A stretch of 64,000 bases of DNA from WRMS01 sp038562165 (lineage in GTDB: Bacteria > Bacillota > Peptococcia > DRI-13 > UBA5745), in NCBI GenBank assembly GCA_038562165.1, contig JBCFAO010000009.1:1-64000 (forward strand), read 5' to 3'. Position numbers and translations under genes: made by a program. This document shows, piece after piece, positions 52,222-60,184 of the stretch. The notes beneath the pieces are model-generated. The model searched no databases and was not told the DNA's origin. It saw only the letters and a list, made by a program, of their open reading frames with translations. How positions within the stretch are numbered: position 1 is the first letter of the stretch; the number at the start of each line of letters is the position of its first letter.

Positions 52222-52308
52222 TCCATTCACACCATTCTTTATTATTTGACTGCAGTTAGTCAACCGGCTTCCAGCATTTACAAGAGAAACCGTATAACGA
52301 AACCGTAT

Positions 52309-52324
52309 AACGAAACCGGTTAAC
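52309..52324. promoter_or_regulatory. LacI-type operator O1
   Basis: AACGAAACCGGTTAAC matches sites O2 (56831-56846) and O3 (57016-57031), 14 of 16 or better. It lies just downstream of the -10 of the RraA/TRAP operon. Two further partial copies of CGAAACCGT or GAAACCGT lie beside it (52286-52306). Confidence 0.7.
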
Positions 52325-52402
52325 AAACTTAACATAATAAAACCATAGATTATGATCTTTGTCAATAACCGATTTACTAAAGATTATAAATTTTCTTTCT
52401 AA
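52315..52402. repeat. Diverged duplicate promoter region, copy 1
   Basis: This stretch aligns with 56841-56925 without large gaps: shared blocks include TTAAC, AATAAAA-CATAGAT, TTGTCAAT, TAAA and AAATTTTCTTTCTAAA. Both copies hold a promoter and an operator for a TRAP operon. Confidence 0.65.
52337..52365 (-). promoter_or_regulatory. Promoter of the RraA/dehydratase/TRAP operon
   Basis: On the minus strand TTGACA (52365-52360) and TTTTAT (52342-52337) are 17 bp apart. Operator O1 starts about 13 bp past the -10, so a bound repressor would cover the transcription start. Confidence 0.65.
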
Positions 52403-52486
52403 AACAAGCGCAACAAAATACAGGGTTGGTTTTTCCCTGTTCATCAAATTGTCCTTTTCAGACTGGATTTAAGAAGTACTTTAAGC

Positions 52487-53545
52487 TCATAAAGGATAAG
52501 AGATGGTGCAATCCAACAGCTTATGCAGCGGCAAGTGGGGGCCGTTCTGATCCTGTTGATCGGAGAAGCTTTCCGAAATACGGGAAACCAACATTTCAGT
52601 AGCCAGAGTCCCCAGGTCAAAAAGAGGTTGTTCAATTGTACAGATGGGCTGCGGCAGCAGAGTGCTAAAATTCCAAATGTCGTATCCGGCCAGGTGGAAG
52701 CTGGGGGAGAGCTTTAAGCCGAGACGGTATATGCCGCAAATAAACCGGCCCATTAAAATACCGTCGGCAACAAAAACCGCTGTAGGACACACCCGGCTTT
52801 CCGCATAACAAAGCTCCAGGCAGTCCAAAATATGCTCGTTGTTGCCGTGAATCAGTGAGCCGGCACTGTCTTCCCGGATCAGAATCCGCTTGAAATGGTT
52901 TTCATCCCCAAAATGCAGGCGGCAGGTTTCCTCTGCGCTTTGCTCTCTGATGGCAATGGTTCCCCGGTGACTGCGATTTTCCCGGACGACTAAAACAATT
53001 TTTTCATAGCCTTTGGAAATCAAGTACTTGATGACATTAGCGGTGCCGGCATAATGGTTAATGGCCACCCAGTCCAATTGGGTCCTGATGGGTACCCGGT
53101 CTGCCAGCACAATAGGCAGGCCGTATTTTTGCCTCAGGTTTTCATAGAAGCTTAAATTGGTGCCGGTAAATACGAGAAGACCGTCTACCTGGCTGTCTAT
53201 CAGCTCCTCTACCTGGATGCGCTCTTTTTCTTCATCCTCATCGGTGGTGATAACGATAGTTTTCTGGCCTAAAAGGGTGCTGCTGTTGCAGATACTGCCA
53301 ATTAAAAAGGGATACAGGTTAGAGGCAGGATTGGAAAGCACCAGGCCAATAGTGTTGGTTCGTGCTGTTTTTAAACTGCCGGCCAGCTTATTAGGACGAT
53401 AACCGGTTTTTTGAATGACGGCTTTAATACGCTGGCGGGTATCCTCCGACATAAACTCATATTTACCGTTAAGGTATCTGGATACCGTTGTCGTAGAGAC
53501 GCCAGACTTAGCCGCAATATCGCGGATGGTGATACGGCTGTCCAT
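52487..53545 (-). CDS. LacI/GalR-family transcriptional regulator
   Basis: The 352-residue protein has the LacI helix-turn-helix (ITIRDIAAKSGVSTTTVSRYLNGKYEFMSEDTRQRI) with the hinge helix NKLAGSLKTART, and a periplasmic-binding-protein-like effector domain (TIGLVLSNPASNLYPFLIGSIC ... GLLVFTGTN ... PTAVFVADGILMG ... LAGYDIWNFSTLLPQPICTIEQP). It sits between the two TRAP operons and near the three matching operators, so it is the probable regulator of the block; the effector is probably the imported acid or a derivative. Confidence 0.93.
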   Translation of the reverse strand: MDSRITIRDIAAKSGVSTTTVSRYLNGKYEFMSEDTRQRIKAVIQKTGYRPNKLAGSLKTARTNTIGLVLSNPASNLYPFLIGSICNSSTLLGQKTIVITTDEDEEKERIQVEELIDSQVDGLLVFTGTNLSFYENLRQKYGLPIVLADRVPIRTQLDWVAINHYAGTANVIKYLISKGYEKIVLVVRENRSHRGTIAIREQSAEETCRLHFGDENHFKRILIREDSAGSLIHGNNEHILDCLELCYAESRVCPTAVFVADGILMGRFICGIYRLGLKLSPSFHLAGYDIWNFSTLLPQPICTIEQPLFDLGTLATEMLVSRISESFSDQQDQNGPHLPLHKLLDCTISYPL

Positions 53546-53581
53546 TTATGATCAATCACCTCGTTATCACATTTTAGTAGA

Positions 53582-53610
53582 ATTGTATAGAAATAGAAAG
53601 ATTATGTCAA
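53582..53610 (-). promoter_or_regulatory. Promoter of the LacI-family gene
   Basis: TTGACA (53610-53605) and TACAAT (53587-53582) on the minus strand are 17 bp apart. No clear copy of the operator is seen here, so the regulator may not control itself. Confidence 0.65.
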
Positions 53611-53643
53611 CGTCATTAAAAAGAAATCATAATGTTTTTACTG

Positions 53644-53685
53644 AAAAACCTGGAAGGCTTAAGTTTTAAAGCCTTCCAGGTTTTT
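53644..53685. terminator. Bidirectional terminator after the second TRAP operon
   Basis: AAAAACCTGGAAGGCTT (53644-53660) pairs perfectly with 53669-53685 (17-bp stem). Both ends are A/T runs, so it works in either direction; the upstream gene on the minus strand is the TAXI binding protein. Confidence 0.88.
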
Positions 53686-53729
53686 CGTTGAGTATTTATA
53701 AAGAGATGAGGGGAAGGCGTTAGCAATTA

Positions 53730-54791
53730 TTAGTCTATCTTGAGGTTGTCGGGAATTTTAATGCCTGCTTCCTCGTAATACTTAATGGCGCCCCTATGAA
53801 GAGGCATCACCTGCTTAACAGCATTTTCAGGAATACTGGCGGCGGCCACGGCGTGGGTATTTACCATGGTTTCGTTGTTTTCCATGATGGCTTTGACAAT
53901 GTGGTAGACCAGATTGTCATCCATATCATCGCGAACATAGAGCACAACCCAGTTGGATACGGTATCGTAGTCCTCAGTCAGACCTTTATAAGTACCTGCT
54001 TCAATCATATCTCTGGAATAGGCGGGGACGGCAGTCAGTACGGTATTGATCTGATCCTCGGTAAGCTTGACATAGTTGACGTCAGTTTTGGTTTCCAGTT
54101 CAATGATGGGGGAAGAGGGATGGCCGGTCAGCATGGAGCAGGCATCCAGGCGGCTCTCGAACATCTCGGTAAAACCGTCGGCATAAGCCATAGTAGTATA
54201 AGAAACATCCTTCATACCTAGGGCATCGTAAACCTTCATGGAGCCCAAGTGGGAGCCGCTCATGTAAGTGCTGACAGCAATGTTTTTGCCGTCTAGCTGG
54301 GTGGTGTCCGTAATACTCTTATCGAGGGTAACCGCCATCCACTTATTGGCGTAGCAAGCAGCGACGGCCCGCAGCCCTTCAAAAGGCGCGGCGCCCGCAT
54401 AGTCCCCTTGGCTTGTCATGATGTCATAACCCATGCTGGCTTCAGAGATGCAGATATCTACGGAGCCGTTGCGCAGCAATTCCAGGTTAGCTCCCGAGCC
54501 TTGGGTGGCCTCAATGGCGATTTCGATATTCTTTGTATTCTGCCCCACAACGGTGGCGACACCGCCGCAGTAAATATAGAAGGTACCGCCGGAGGTGGCG
54601 CTGCCCATGGAAATGGTTACCTTCTTATCGGGGAAAGGAACCTCACCGCCGCCAGCAGGTGGTTGATCACTGGGTGACTGAGTGGCAGGAGCAGCAGCAT
54701 TGGAAGACTGTCCTTCATTTCCGCAGGCAGCAAGGCTTCCCAGCAGAAGGACAAAAACCAGTAACAGTACAAAATTCTTACATCTTTTCAT
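53730..54791 (-). CDS. TAXI-family TRAP solute-binding lipoprotein (2)
   Basis: The 353-residue lipoprotein (lipobox LAAC) has the TAXI fold: ISMGSATSGGTFYIYCGGVATVVG, IEIAIEATQGSGANLELLRNGSVDICISEASMGYDI, LDGKNIAVSTYMSGSHLGSMKVYDALG. It is clearly related to the binding protein at 49200-50273 but well diverged, so it may bind a different ligand. It is encoded after its permease, overlapping it by 14 bp. Confidence 0.93.
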   Translation of the reverse strand: MKRCKNFVLLLVFVLLLGSLAACGNEGQSSNAAAPATQSPSDQPPAGGGEVPFPDKKVTISMGSATSGGTFYIYCGGVATVVGQNTKNIEIAIEATQGSGANLELLRNGSVDICISEASMGYDIMTSQGDYAGAAPFEGLRAVAACYANKWMAVTLDKSITDTTQLDGKNIAVSTYMSGSHLGSMKVYDALGMKDVSYTTMAYADGFTEMFESRLDACSMLTGHPSSPIIELETKTDVNYVKLTEDQINTVLTAVPAYSRDMIEAGTYKGLTEDYDTVSNWVVLYVRDDMDDNLVYHIVKAIMENNETMVNTHAVAAASIPENAVKQVMPLHRGAIKYYEEAGIKIPDNLKID

Positions 54792-56781
54792 AATGACCTC
54801 CTTGTTTTTTGATTTTGTTTACAACCCATGAACGTGCCGGTTTATAAGCCAAGATGTATATAATCAGCAGTATAAATCCAATCAAATCCGTTAATGTTCC
54901 GGGAATGGTTATACACAGGCCCGTTGCTAAAAGAATGCATCTTAGTGAAAGACTAAGATGAGAGCCTGCATGCCAGCCATATAACGCCACGGTAAAGCAA
55001 TAGATGCCGATAACGGCGGTAGCACAGGCAATGGCGATCTCTGCCGCTGTTCCGACAAAGAGCAGAGCCGGTCCATAGATAAAGATAAAGGGCAATACGA
55101 AAGCCACCATACCCAGGCGGACGGACAGCCAGCCTACCCTGGTGGGATTGCTGCCGGAAATACCGGCTGCCGTATAAGCTGCCAGAGCCACCGGCGGCGT
55201 CAGCATAGACAGGATCGCATAATAGAAGATAAACATGTGAGCGGCAATAGGCTGAATACCTAAGCCGGTCAGACCGGATACCATGATAGTGGCGCAGATG
55301 ATGTAGGCGGCAACGGTGGGCAGGCCCATGCCGAGAACGATAGCGGACAAAGCCGTAAACAGAAGGGCCAAAAACAGGTTGGTTCCTGCCAGAAGGCTTA
55401 CTAAAAGGGTAAATTTGACGCCGACGCCGGTCAGCATGACAATACCGATAGCCAGGCCGGCGCAGCCTACCGCAGAGATGATGGTAAGAGTACGGTAAGC
55501 GCCAATTTCGCAGGTTTTAAAGATCTCTTTAAATCCCATTTTGTGATCCTTCGTAAACCAACTGCACAGGACACAGGATATGATGGAGTAAATAGCAGAC
55601 CGGCTGATGCTTAATTGCCGGATGGCGATAAAGTAAATAAGAATCAAAATAGGAATGATCAGCAGCCAACCCTCTTTCAGGACACTGATGGGGTTTTCAA
55701 TCTCCGACTGGTCCATCCCTTTCAGATCGCTCTTAGCCGCCTCTAAATCAATGGAGATAAAGACACTGAAATAGTATAGCAAAGCCGGAATAATAGCGGC
55801 CAGACAGATGGTGGAATAAGGGATGTTGAGCATTTCCGCCATCAGGAAAGCCCCGGTTCCCATAACGGGAGGCATAATCTGACCGCCGGTGGAAGCTACC
55901 GCTTCCACTGCCGCTGCAAATTCCGGTTTATATCCCACCCGTTTCATCAGGGGGATCGTCAAGGTGCCGGTGCTCACCACATTGGCTACGGCGCTGCCGG
56001 AGATGCTGCCGAAGAACCCGCTGGATACAACGGAAACTTTAGCAGGACCGCCCCGCTTGCCGCCGGCTAGTGCAATGGCAAGCCGCATGAAGATGTCTCC
56101 CGTTCCGGAAACGGTGAGAAAGGAACCGAAGAGTACCATCAGGAAGACATTGGTTGCGGACATCTTCATGGCGGTGCCGAATAAGCCTTCCATGCTGAAA
56201 AGGTAAGAAACAACCCGGGAAAACCCGTACCCCTTGTTGGCGATGAAGCCGGGCAAATAGCTGCCTGCAAAGGCATAGATAATCAGAACAATAGATACAA
56301 CAGGCAGGCCATTTCCTATTGTGCGCCGGGCTGCCTCCAAAGTCAGTAAAATGGCAAGGGTGCCAAAGAGCAGATCCAATGAAGAAGGGGCATTGATCAT
56401 ACAGCGGTAGAGGTATTTTGTGTTATTGATAATCACATAGGCGGTAATTACCGCCACCGCCGCAGCGGCAAGGATATCGTACCATGGTATGGTTTTCCGG
56501 CTTGCCTTTTTGTGGGCGGGATACATCAGGAAGATAAGGGTAAGGCCAAAGCCCCAATGCCACATATAAAAAATAGTAGGATCGACGATTTTAATGATTA
56601 ACCCGTATATATGAAACAGGGTCATGGAAATGGCAATCAGGGAGACAAGCCATTTTGCTGCTTGATGACTGTAAATGCGAACCGATGCTCCGTCCTCGTC
56701 CACCCCTTCCTCAATAGAATCCAGGCCGCTTTGCCCAGGGGAGGCCGCCGTAAGCATTTCCTCTTCTTTTTTCTTGAACAT
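54778..56781 (-). CDS. TRAP transporter fused permease (TAXI type) (2)
   Basis: The 667-residue fused DctQM permease has the same layout as the one at 47074-49086: N-terminal GVDEDGASVRIY, about 16-18 helices, GSFLTVSGTGDIFMRLAIALAGGKRGGPAKVSVVSSGFFGSISGSAVANVVSTG and VEAVASTGGQIMPPVMGTGAFLMAE. It is the first gene of a two-gene operon behind a promoter and operator that are diverged copies of those of the other system. Confidence 0.93.
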   Translation of the reverse strand: MFKKKEEEMLTAASPGQSGLDSIEEGVDEDGASVRIYSHQAAKWLVSLIAISMTLFHIYGLIIKIVDPTIFYMWHWGFGLTLIFLMYPAHKKASRKTIPWYDILAAAAVAVITAYVIINNTKYLYRCMINAPSSLDLLFGTLAILLTLEAARRTIGNGLPVVSIVLIIYAFAGSYLPGFIANKGYGFSRVVSYLFSMEGLFGTAMKMSATNVFLMVLFGSFLTVSGTGDIFMRLAIALAGGKRGGPAKVSVVSSGFFGSISGSAVANVVSTGTLTIPLMKRVGYKPEFAAAVEAVASTGGQIMPPVMGTGAFLMAEMLNIPYSTICLAAIIPALLYYFSVFISIDLEAAKSDLKGMDQSEIENPISVLKEGWLLIIPILILIYFIAIRQLSISRSAIYSIISCVLCSWFTKDHKMGFKEIFKTCEIGAYRTLTIISAVGCAGLAIGIVMLTGVGVKFTLLVSLLAGTNLFLALLFTALSAIVLGMGLPTVAAYIICATIMVSGLTGLGIQPIAAHMFIFYYAILSMLTPPVALAAYTAAGISGSNPTRVGWLSVRLGMVAFVLPFIFIYGPALLFVGTAAEIAIACATAVIGIYCFTVALYGWHAGSHLSLSLRCILLATGLCITIPGTLTDLIGFILLIIYILAYKPARSWVVNKIKKQGGHYEKM

Positions 56782-56830
56782 AAATGCATCTCCTTTTACC
56801 CATTGATCTGCAGCTCCATAGAAAACGAAT

Positions 56831-56846
56831 AACGAAATCGGTTAAC
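56831..56846. promoter_or_regulatory. LacI-type operator O2
   Basis: AACGAAATCGGTTAAC differs from O1 at one position of 16. It is just downstream of the -10 of the second TRAP operon, at the same offset as O1. Confidence 0.7.
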
Positions 56847-56925
56847 TGATTTATCACAATAAAAACATAGATTCCAATCATTGTCAATGACTTGATTGCT
56901 AAAAATTTTAAATTTTCTTTCTAAA
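56841..56925. repeat. Diverged duplicate promoter region, copy 2
   Basis: This aligns with 52315-52402; see that entry for the shared blocks. Confidence 0.65.
56859..56887 (-). promoter_or_regulatory. Promoter of the second TRAP operon
   Basis: TTGACA (56887-56882) and TTTTAT (56864-56859) on the minus strand are 17 bp apart, with the same hexamers and spacing as at 52337-52365. Confidence 0.65.
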
Positions 56926-56975
56926 TGAAAATCTTATAATGTCACATTTTATTACAAGAGCAGCCCTAACATCTA

Positions 56976-57004
56976 TTGACAGTAAATTTGGCTCGTGATA
57001 TTAT
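56976..57004 (+). promoter_or_regulatory. Promoter of the por operon
   Basis: TTGACA (56976-56981) and TATTAT (56999-57004) are 17 bp apart. Operator O3 begins 12 bp past the -10. Confidence 0.75.
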
Positions 57005-57015
57005 ACAAATCGATT

Positions 57016-57031
57016 TACGAAAACGGTTAAC
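57016..57031. promoter_or_regulatory. LacI-type operator O3
   Basis: TACGAAAACGGTTAAC shares GAAANCGGTTAAC with O1 and O2. Its centre is 185 bp from that of O2 on the divergent promoter, so one regulator could act on both sides of the gap. Confidence 0.7.
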
Positions 57032-57053
57032 ATAAAAAGGAGGAGGGAGCCAG

Positions 57054-57632
57054 GTGAGCAATATGCTGGAAATCCGCTGGCACGGCCGGGGCGGGCAGGG
57101 AGTAAAGACTGCAGCCCTTTTGTTGGCCGATGTGGCCTTTAACACGGGGAAATATGTTCAAGGCTTTCCGGAGTATGGGCCTGAACGTATGGGGGCGCCT
57201 GTTACGGCTTATAACCGGATCTGTGACGAGGTAATCAGAGATCACTCCAATATTTACGAACCAGATTTTGTAGTGGTGGTAGATGAGACCTTGCTGAAAA
57301 GTGTGAATGTTATTAAAGGTTTGAAACCGGAAGGGGCTATTTTGGTTAACACGGATCAGGGGCCGGAGAAAATTGCGGCCAAACTGAAAGGTTATGCCGG
57401 CAAGGTGCTGACCATTGACGCCCGCAAAATCTCCGAAGAGCTGCTGGGAGCTTATTTCCCCAATATGCCTATGCTGGCCGGCGTAATCAAAATGAGCGGA
57501 GTAATGGATGAGCAGGTTTTTCTGGATAATATGAATATTTCCCTTAAGCATAAATTTGCCAGCAAGCCCCAAATGATCACGGGAAATATGAAGGTCTTAG
57601 AGAGGTCGCTGGGGGAGGTGCAGGGTCTGTGA
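57054..57632 (+). CDS. porG: 2-oxoacid (pyruvate-type):ferredoxin oxidoreductase, gamma subunit
   Basis: The 192-residue subunit has the POR gamma pattern: IRWHGRGGQGVKTAALLLADVAFNTGKYVQGFPEYGPERMGAPVTAYNRICD and LAGVIKMSGVMD. It binds the CoA-proximal part of the enzyme. GTG 57054 lies 7 bp after AGGAGG; ATG 57063 is the alternative. The gene order gamma-delta-alpha-beta is that of four-subunit pyruvate and 2-ketoisovalerate oxidoreductases. Pyruvate is the likely substrate given the aldolases nearby, but this is inference. Confidence 0.9.
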   Translation: MSNMLEIRWHGRGGQGVKTAALLLADVAFNTGKYVQGFPEYGPERMGAPVTAYNRICDEVIRDHSNIYEPDFVVVVDETLLKSVNVIKGLKPEGAILVNTDQGPEKIAAKLKGYAGKVLTIDARKISEELLGAYFPNMPMLAGVIKMSGVMDEQVFLDNMNISLKHKFASKPQMITGNMKVLERSLGEVQGL

Positions 57633-57943
57633 AGCATAAAGATATAGAAATAAATGAGAAGGTGGGCTGGAGAGATATTTCTGTAGCCGGCCATATTACG
57701 GGCGGCGGCACATCTAAACAATTCAATACCGGGGATTGGCGCAATCTGCGGCCGGTATTGGTTTGGGAAAAATGCAAGCAGTGCTTGCTGTGCGTGCCTG
57801 TCTGTCCCGATTCTTCCATTGCGGTGACCCAGGGAAAGCGGCAGGAATTTGATTACGATCACTGTAAAGGCTGTGGCATTTGTGCCAGAGTCTGTCCTTT
57901 TGATGCGATTTATATGGAAAAAGAGGTGGTTAGCGATGATTAA
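57629..57943 (+). CDS. porD: 2-oxoacid:ferredoxin oxidoreductase, delta subunit (2[4Fe-4S])
   Basis: The 104-residue ferredoxin-like subunit has two complete cluster motifs, CKQCLLCVPVCP and CKGCGICARVCP, after an N-terminal extension with GWRDISVAGHITGGG typical of PorD. It passes electrons from the TPP site to ferredoxin. The GTG start at 57629 overlaps the gamma stop by 4 bp and the C-terminus overlaps the alpha start by 8 bp, so translation is coupled. Confidence 0.92.
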   Translation: MKHKDIEINEKVGWRDISVAGHITGGGTSKQFNTGDWRNLRPVLVWEKCKQCLLCVPVCPDSSIAVTQGKRQEFDYDHCKGCGICARVCPFDAIYMEKEVVSDD

Positions 57944-59120
57944 AGACAGGCTTTCCGGCAACGAGGCGGTGGCCCTGGCCATGAAATCCATGAATATGGA
58001 CGTAATGGCGGCCTTCCCGATTACCCCTTCCACCGAGATTCCCCAATATTTTTCTCAATTCGTAGCCGATGGAGCTACGGAAACGATTTTCGTTCCTGTG
58101 GAATCGGAGCATAGCGCCATGTCCGCCTGCATCGGCGCCCAGGCTGCCGGGGCCAGAAGCTGTACGGCCACCTCTTCCTGCGGCCTGGCCCTGATGAATG
58201 AAGTGCTTTCCGTGGCCTCATCCTTGCGGCTGCCGATTACCATGTGCTGTGTGACCCGGGCTCTTACCGGCCCTATCAACATTCATAACGATCACAGTGA
58301 CGCCATGGGCGTGCGGGATTGCGGCTGGATTCAGCTCTATGCCGAAAATGCTCAGGAGGCCTACGATAATTACATCATGGCGGTGCGGATTGCCGAGGAT
58401 CCCAAGGTGCTGCTGCCGGTAATGGTCTGCCAGGATGGTTTTATCACCAGTCATGCCGTGGAAAACATCATTCTGCTGGCGGAGGAAGAAATCCGCAAAT
58501 TTGCCGGCTTTTATGAGCCGGAGAATTACTTGTTTAACTCCCGGGAAAAAGTGGCTTACGGCCCTTACGATTCCCCGGTTTACTTCATGGAGCATAAACG
58601 GCAGCAGGCTCAGGCTATGATTGATTCTTTAGAAGTGATTAACGCGGTTTCCCAAAGCTTTGGCGATTTGACGGGCCGCTATTATGATCTGCTGGAGGCT
58701 TACCGGGCTGAGGATGCCGACCGGCTGCTGGTTTTACTGGGATCTACTGCCGGCACCGCCAAACAGGTGGTGGACGAGCTGCGCAAAGACGGAGAAAAAG
58801 TGGGCCTTATCAAGATCAGAGCTTTCCGGCCTTTCCCGGTTCAAGCCTTGGTTCAGGCCTTGGGCAATGCCAAAATCGTTGCCGTACTGGATAAGTCCGA
58901 GGGCATGTCGGCCAATGGCGGCCCGTTATTTGCCGATGTTTGCGCCGCTCTCGGCGGCAGAGGACCCCGGCTGGTGAACTATATTTATGGCTTGGGGGGC
59001 CGGGATGTCCGTCCCTTACATATAAAAGAAGTCTTTGAACATTTGAAAGACGATATAGAGGGCAAGACGCCGGCAGCCAAGACGGCAGCCAACTACCGCT
59101 ATTTGGCGGTAAGAGAGTAG
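57936..59120 (+). CDS. porA: 2-oxoacid:ferredoxin oxidoreductase, alpha subunit
   Basis: The 394-residue subunit has the POR alpha landmarks: SGNEAVALAMKSMNMDVMAAFPITPSTEIPQ, VPVESEHSAMSACIGAQAAGARSCTATSSCGLALMNE and, in the C-terminal half, DRLLVLLGSTAGTAKQVVDELR and VAVLDKSEGMSANGGPLFADV. ATG 57936 follows AGAGGTGG; a frame open from 57849 overlaps the ferredoxin domain of porD and is rejected. It contains the pyrimidine-proximal TPP-site residues together with PorB. Confidence 0.93.
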   Translation: MIKDRLSGNEAVALAMKSMNMDVMAAFPITPSTEIPQYFSQFVADGATETIFVPVESEHSAMSACIGAQAAGARSCTATSSCGLALMNEVLSVASSLRLPITMCCVTRALTGPINIHNDHSDAMGVRDCGWIQLYAENAQEAYDNYIMAVRIAEDPKVLLPVMVCQDGFITSHAVENIILLAEEEIRKFAGFYEPENYLFNSREKVAYGPYDSPVYFMEHKRQQAQAMIDSLEVINAVSQSFGDLTGRYYDLLEAYRAEDADRLLVLLGSTAGTAKQVVDELRKDGEKVGLIKIRAFRPFPVQALVQALGNAKIVAVLDKSEGMSANGGPLFADVCAALGGRGPRLVNYIYGLGGRDVRPLHIKEVFEHLKDDIEGKTPAAKTAANYRYLAVRE

Positions 59121-59132
59121 GGGGGAAGGGCA

Positions 59133-60065
59133 ATGACCTATAATTTTGTGCAAGAGATGAATAAACCTGAGCGCTTTGCCGGCGGCCACAGGCTCTGCGC
59201 CGGCTGCGGCGCTGCCGTAATGGCCCGCAATGTGCTGCGCTCTTTGGACCCGGAGGAACGGGTGGCCATAGTCAATGCCACAGGCTGTCTGCAGGCGGCC
59301 ACCTTTCCCTATCCTTATATTACCTGGGAAGACTCCTGGCTTCACAGCGCTTTTGAAAATGCCGGAGCCACCTGCGGCGGCGTGGAGGCCGCCTATAGGG
59401 CGCTGCGCAAGCGGGGAAAGGTGAAAGAGGAATACAAGCTGCTGGCCTTTGGCGGTGACGGCGGCACCTATGATATTGGCTTCCAGTCCCTTTCCGGGGC
59501 TATGGAGCGGGGCCACGATATGGTGTATATCTGCTACGACAACGAGGCCTATATGAATACCGGCATCCAGCGGTCTTCTTCCACTTCCCGCTTTGCCGAC
59601 ACCACCACCTCTCCCGCCGGCAGCGTTATACCCGGCAAGCCTCAGAATAAAAAGGACCTGACCCAGGTGATGATCGCCCATAACATCCCTTACGTGGCCC
59701 AGACAACTCTTCTGAGCAATATGAAGGATCTTAACGAAAAGGCCAGGAGGGCAATCCATACTCCCGGCCCGGCCTTTCTCAATATTTTGGCCCCCTGTCC
59801 CCGGGGCTGGCGCTATGAAACAGACCAGCTCATGGATATGACAAAAGCGGCGGTGGAAACCTGCTTCTGGCCTCTTTTTGAGGTGGTGGAAGGCAGGTTC
59901 CATTTAAGCTACAAGCCTAAAAAGAAGCTGCCTATTGAGGAATATCTCAAGCCCCAGGGCAGATTTAAGCATATGTTCAAACAAGGCAACGAATGGATGA
60001 TTGAAGAATTTCAGCAGGAAGTGGACCGGCGCTGGGAAGAACTGCTGAAAAAATGCGGCGAATAA
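59133..60065 (+). CDS. porB: 2-oxoacid:ferredoxin oxidoreductase, beta (TPP-binding) subunit
   Basis: The 310-residue subunit has the TPP motif GGDGGTYDIGFQSLSGAMERGHDMVYICYDNEAYMNTGIQRSS and cysteines for the proximal [4Fe-4S] cluster (HRLCAGCGAAV, NATGCLQAA, and a later Cys in LAPCPRGW). The Asn-Thr-Gly (MNTGIQRSS) is typical of pyruvate-type enzymes. It ends with a helical tail. A 14-bp minisatellite separates it from the DUF169 gene. Confidence 0.93.
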   Translation: MTYNFVQEMNKPERFAGGHRLCAGCGAAVMARNVLRSLDPEERVAIVNATGCLQAATFPYPYITWEDSWLHSAFENAGATCGGVEAAYRALRKRGKVKEEYKLLAFGGDGGTYDIGFQSLSGAMERGHDMVYICYDNEAYMNTGIQRSSSTSRFADTTTSPAGSVIPGKPQNKKDLTQVMIAHNIPYVAQTTLLSNMKDLNEKARRAIHTPGPAFLNILAPCPRGWRYETDQLMDMTKAAVETCFWPLFEVVEGRFHLSYKPKKKLPIEEYLKPQGRFKHMFKQGNEWMIEEFQQEVDRRWEELLKKCGE

Positions 60066-60100
60066 GCGGGAGATAAAAGGCCAAGGATAGCGGGCTAAGG

Positions 60101-60156
60101 CCAGTGTCCTGAGTCCAGCGCCCTGGAGCCGGTGCCCTGGAGCTAGCGTCCTGAGG
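60101..60156. repeat. 14-bp tandem repeat (four units)
   Basis: Units CCAGTGTCCTGAGT, CCAGCGCCCTGGAG, CCGGTGCCCTGGAG and CTAGCGTCCTGAGG follow one another in the 119-bp gap between porB and the DUF169 gene. No hairpin terminator is seen there, so transcription may continue. Confidence 0.8.
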
Positions 60157-60184
60157 CCAGCAGTTAGAAAAGGAGTGAATAAGC

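Noticed and set aside
52222..52365. N-terminal extension of RraA-2 (48 extra codons)
   Set aside because: The extension would translate the promoter and operator O1 and has no homologous sequence in the family.
57452..58033. 193-codon minus-strand frame across porG/porD/porA
   Set aside because: Shadow of three overlapping, well-supported genes.
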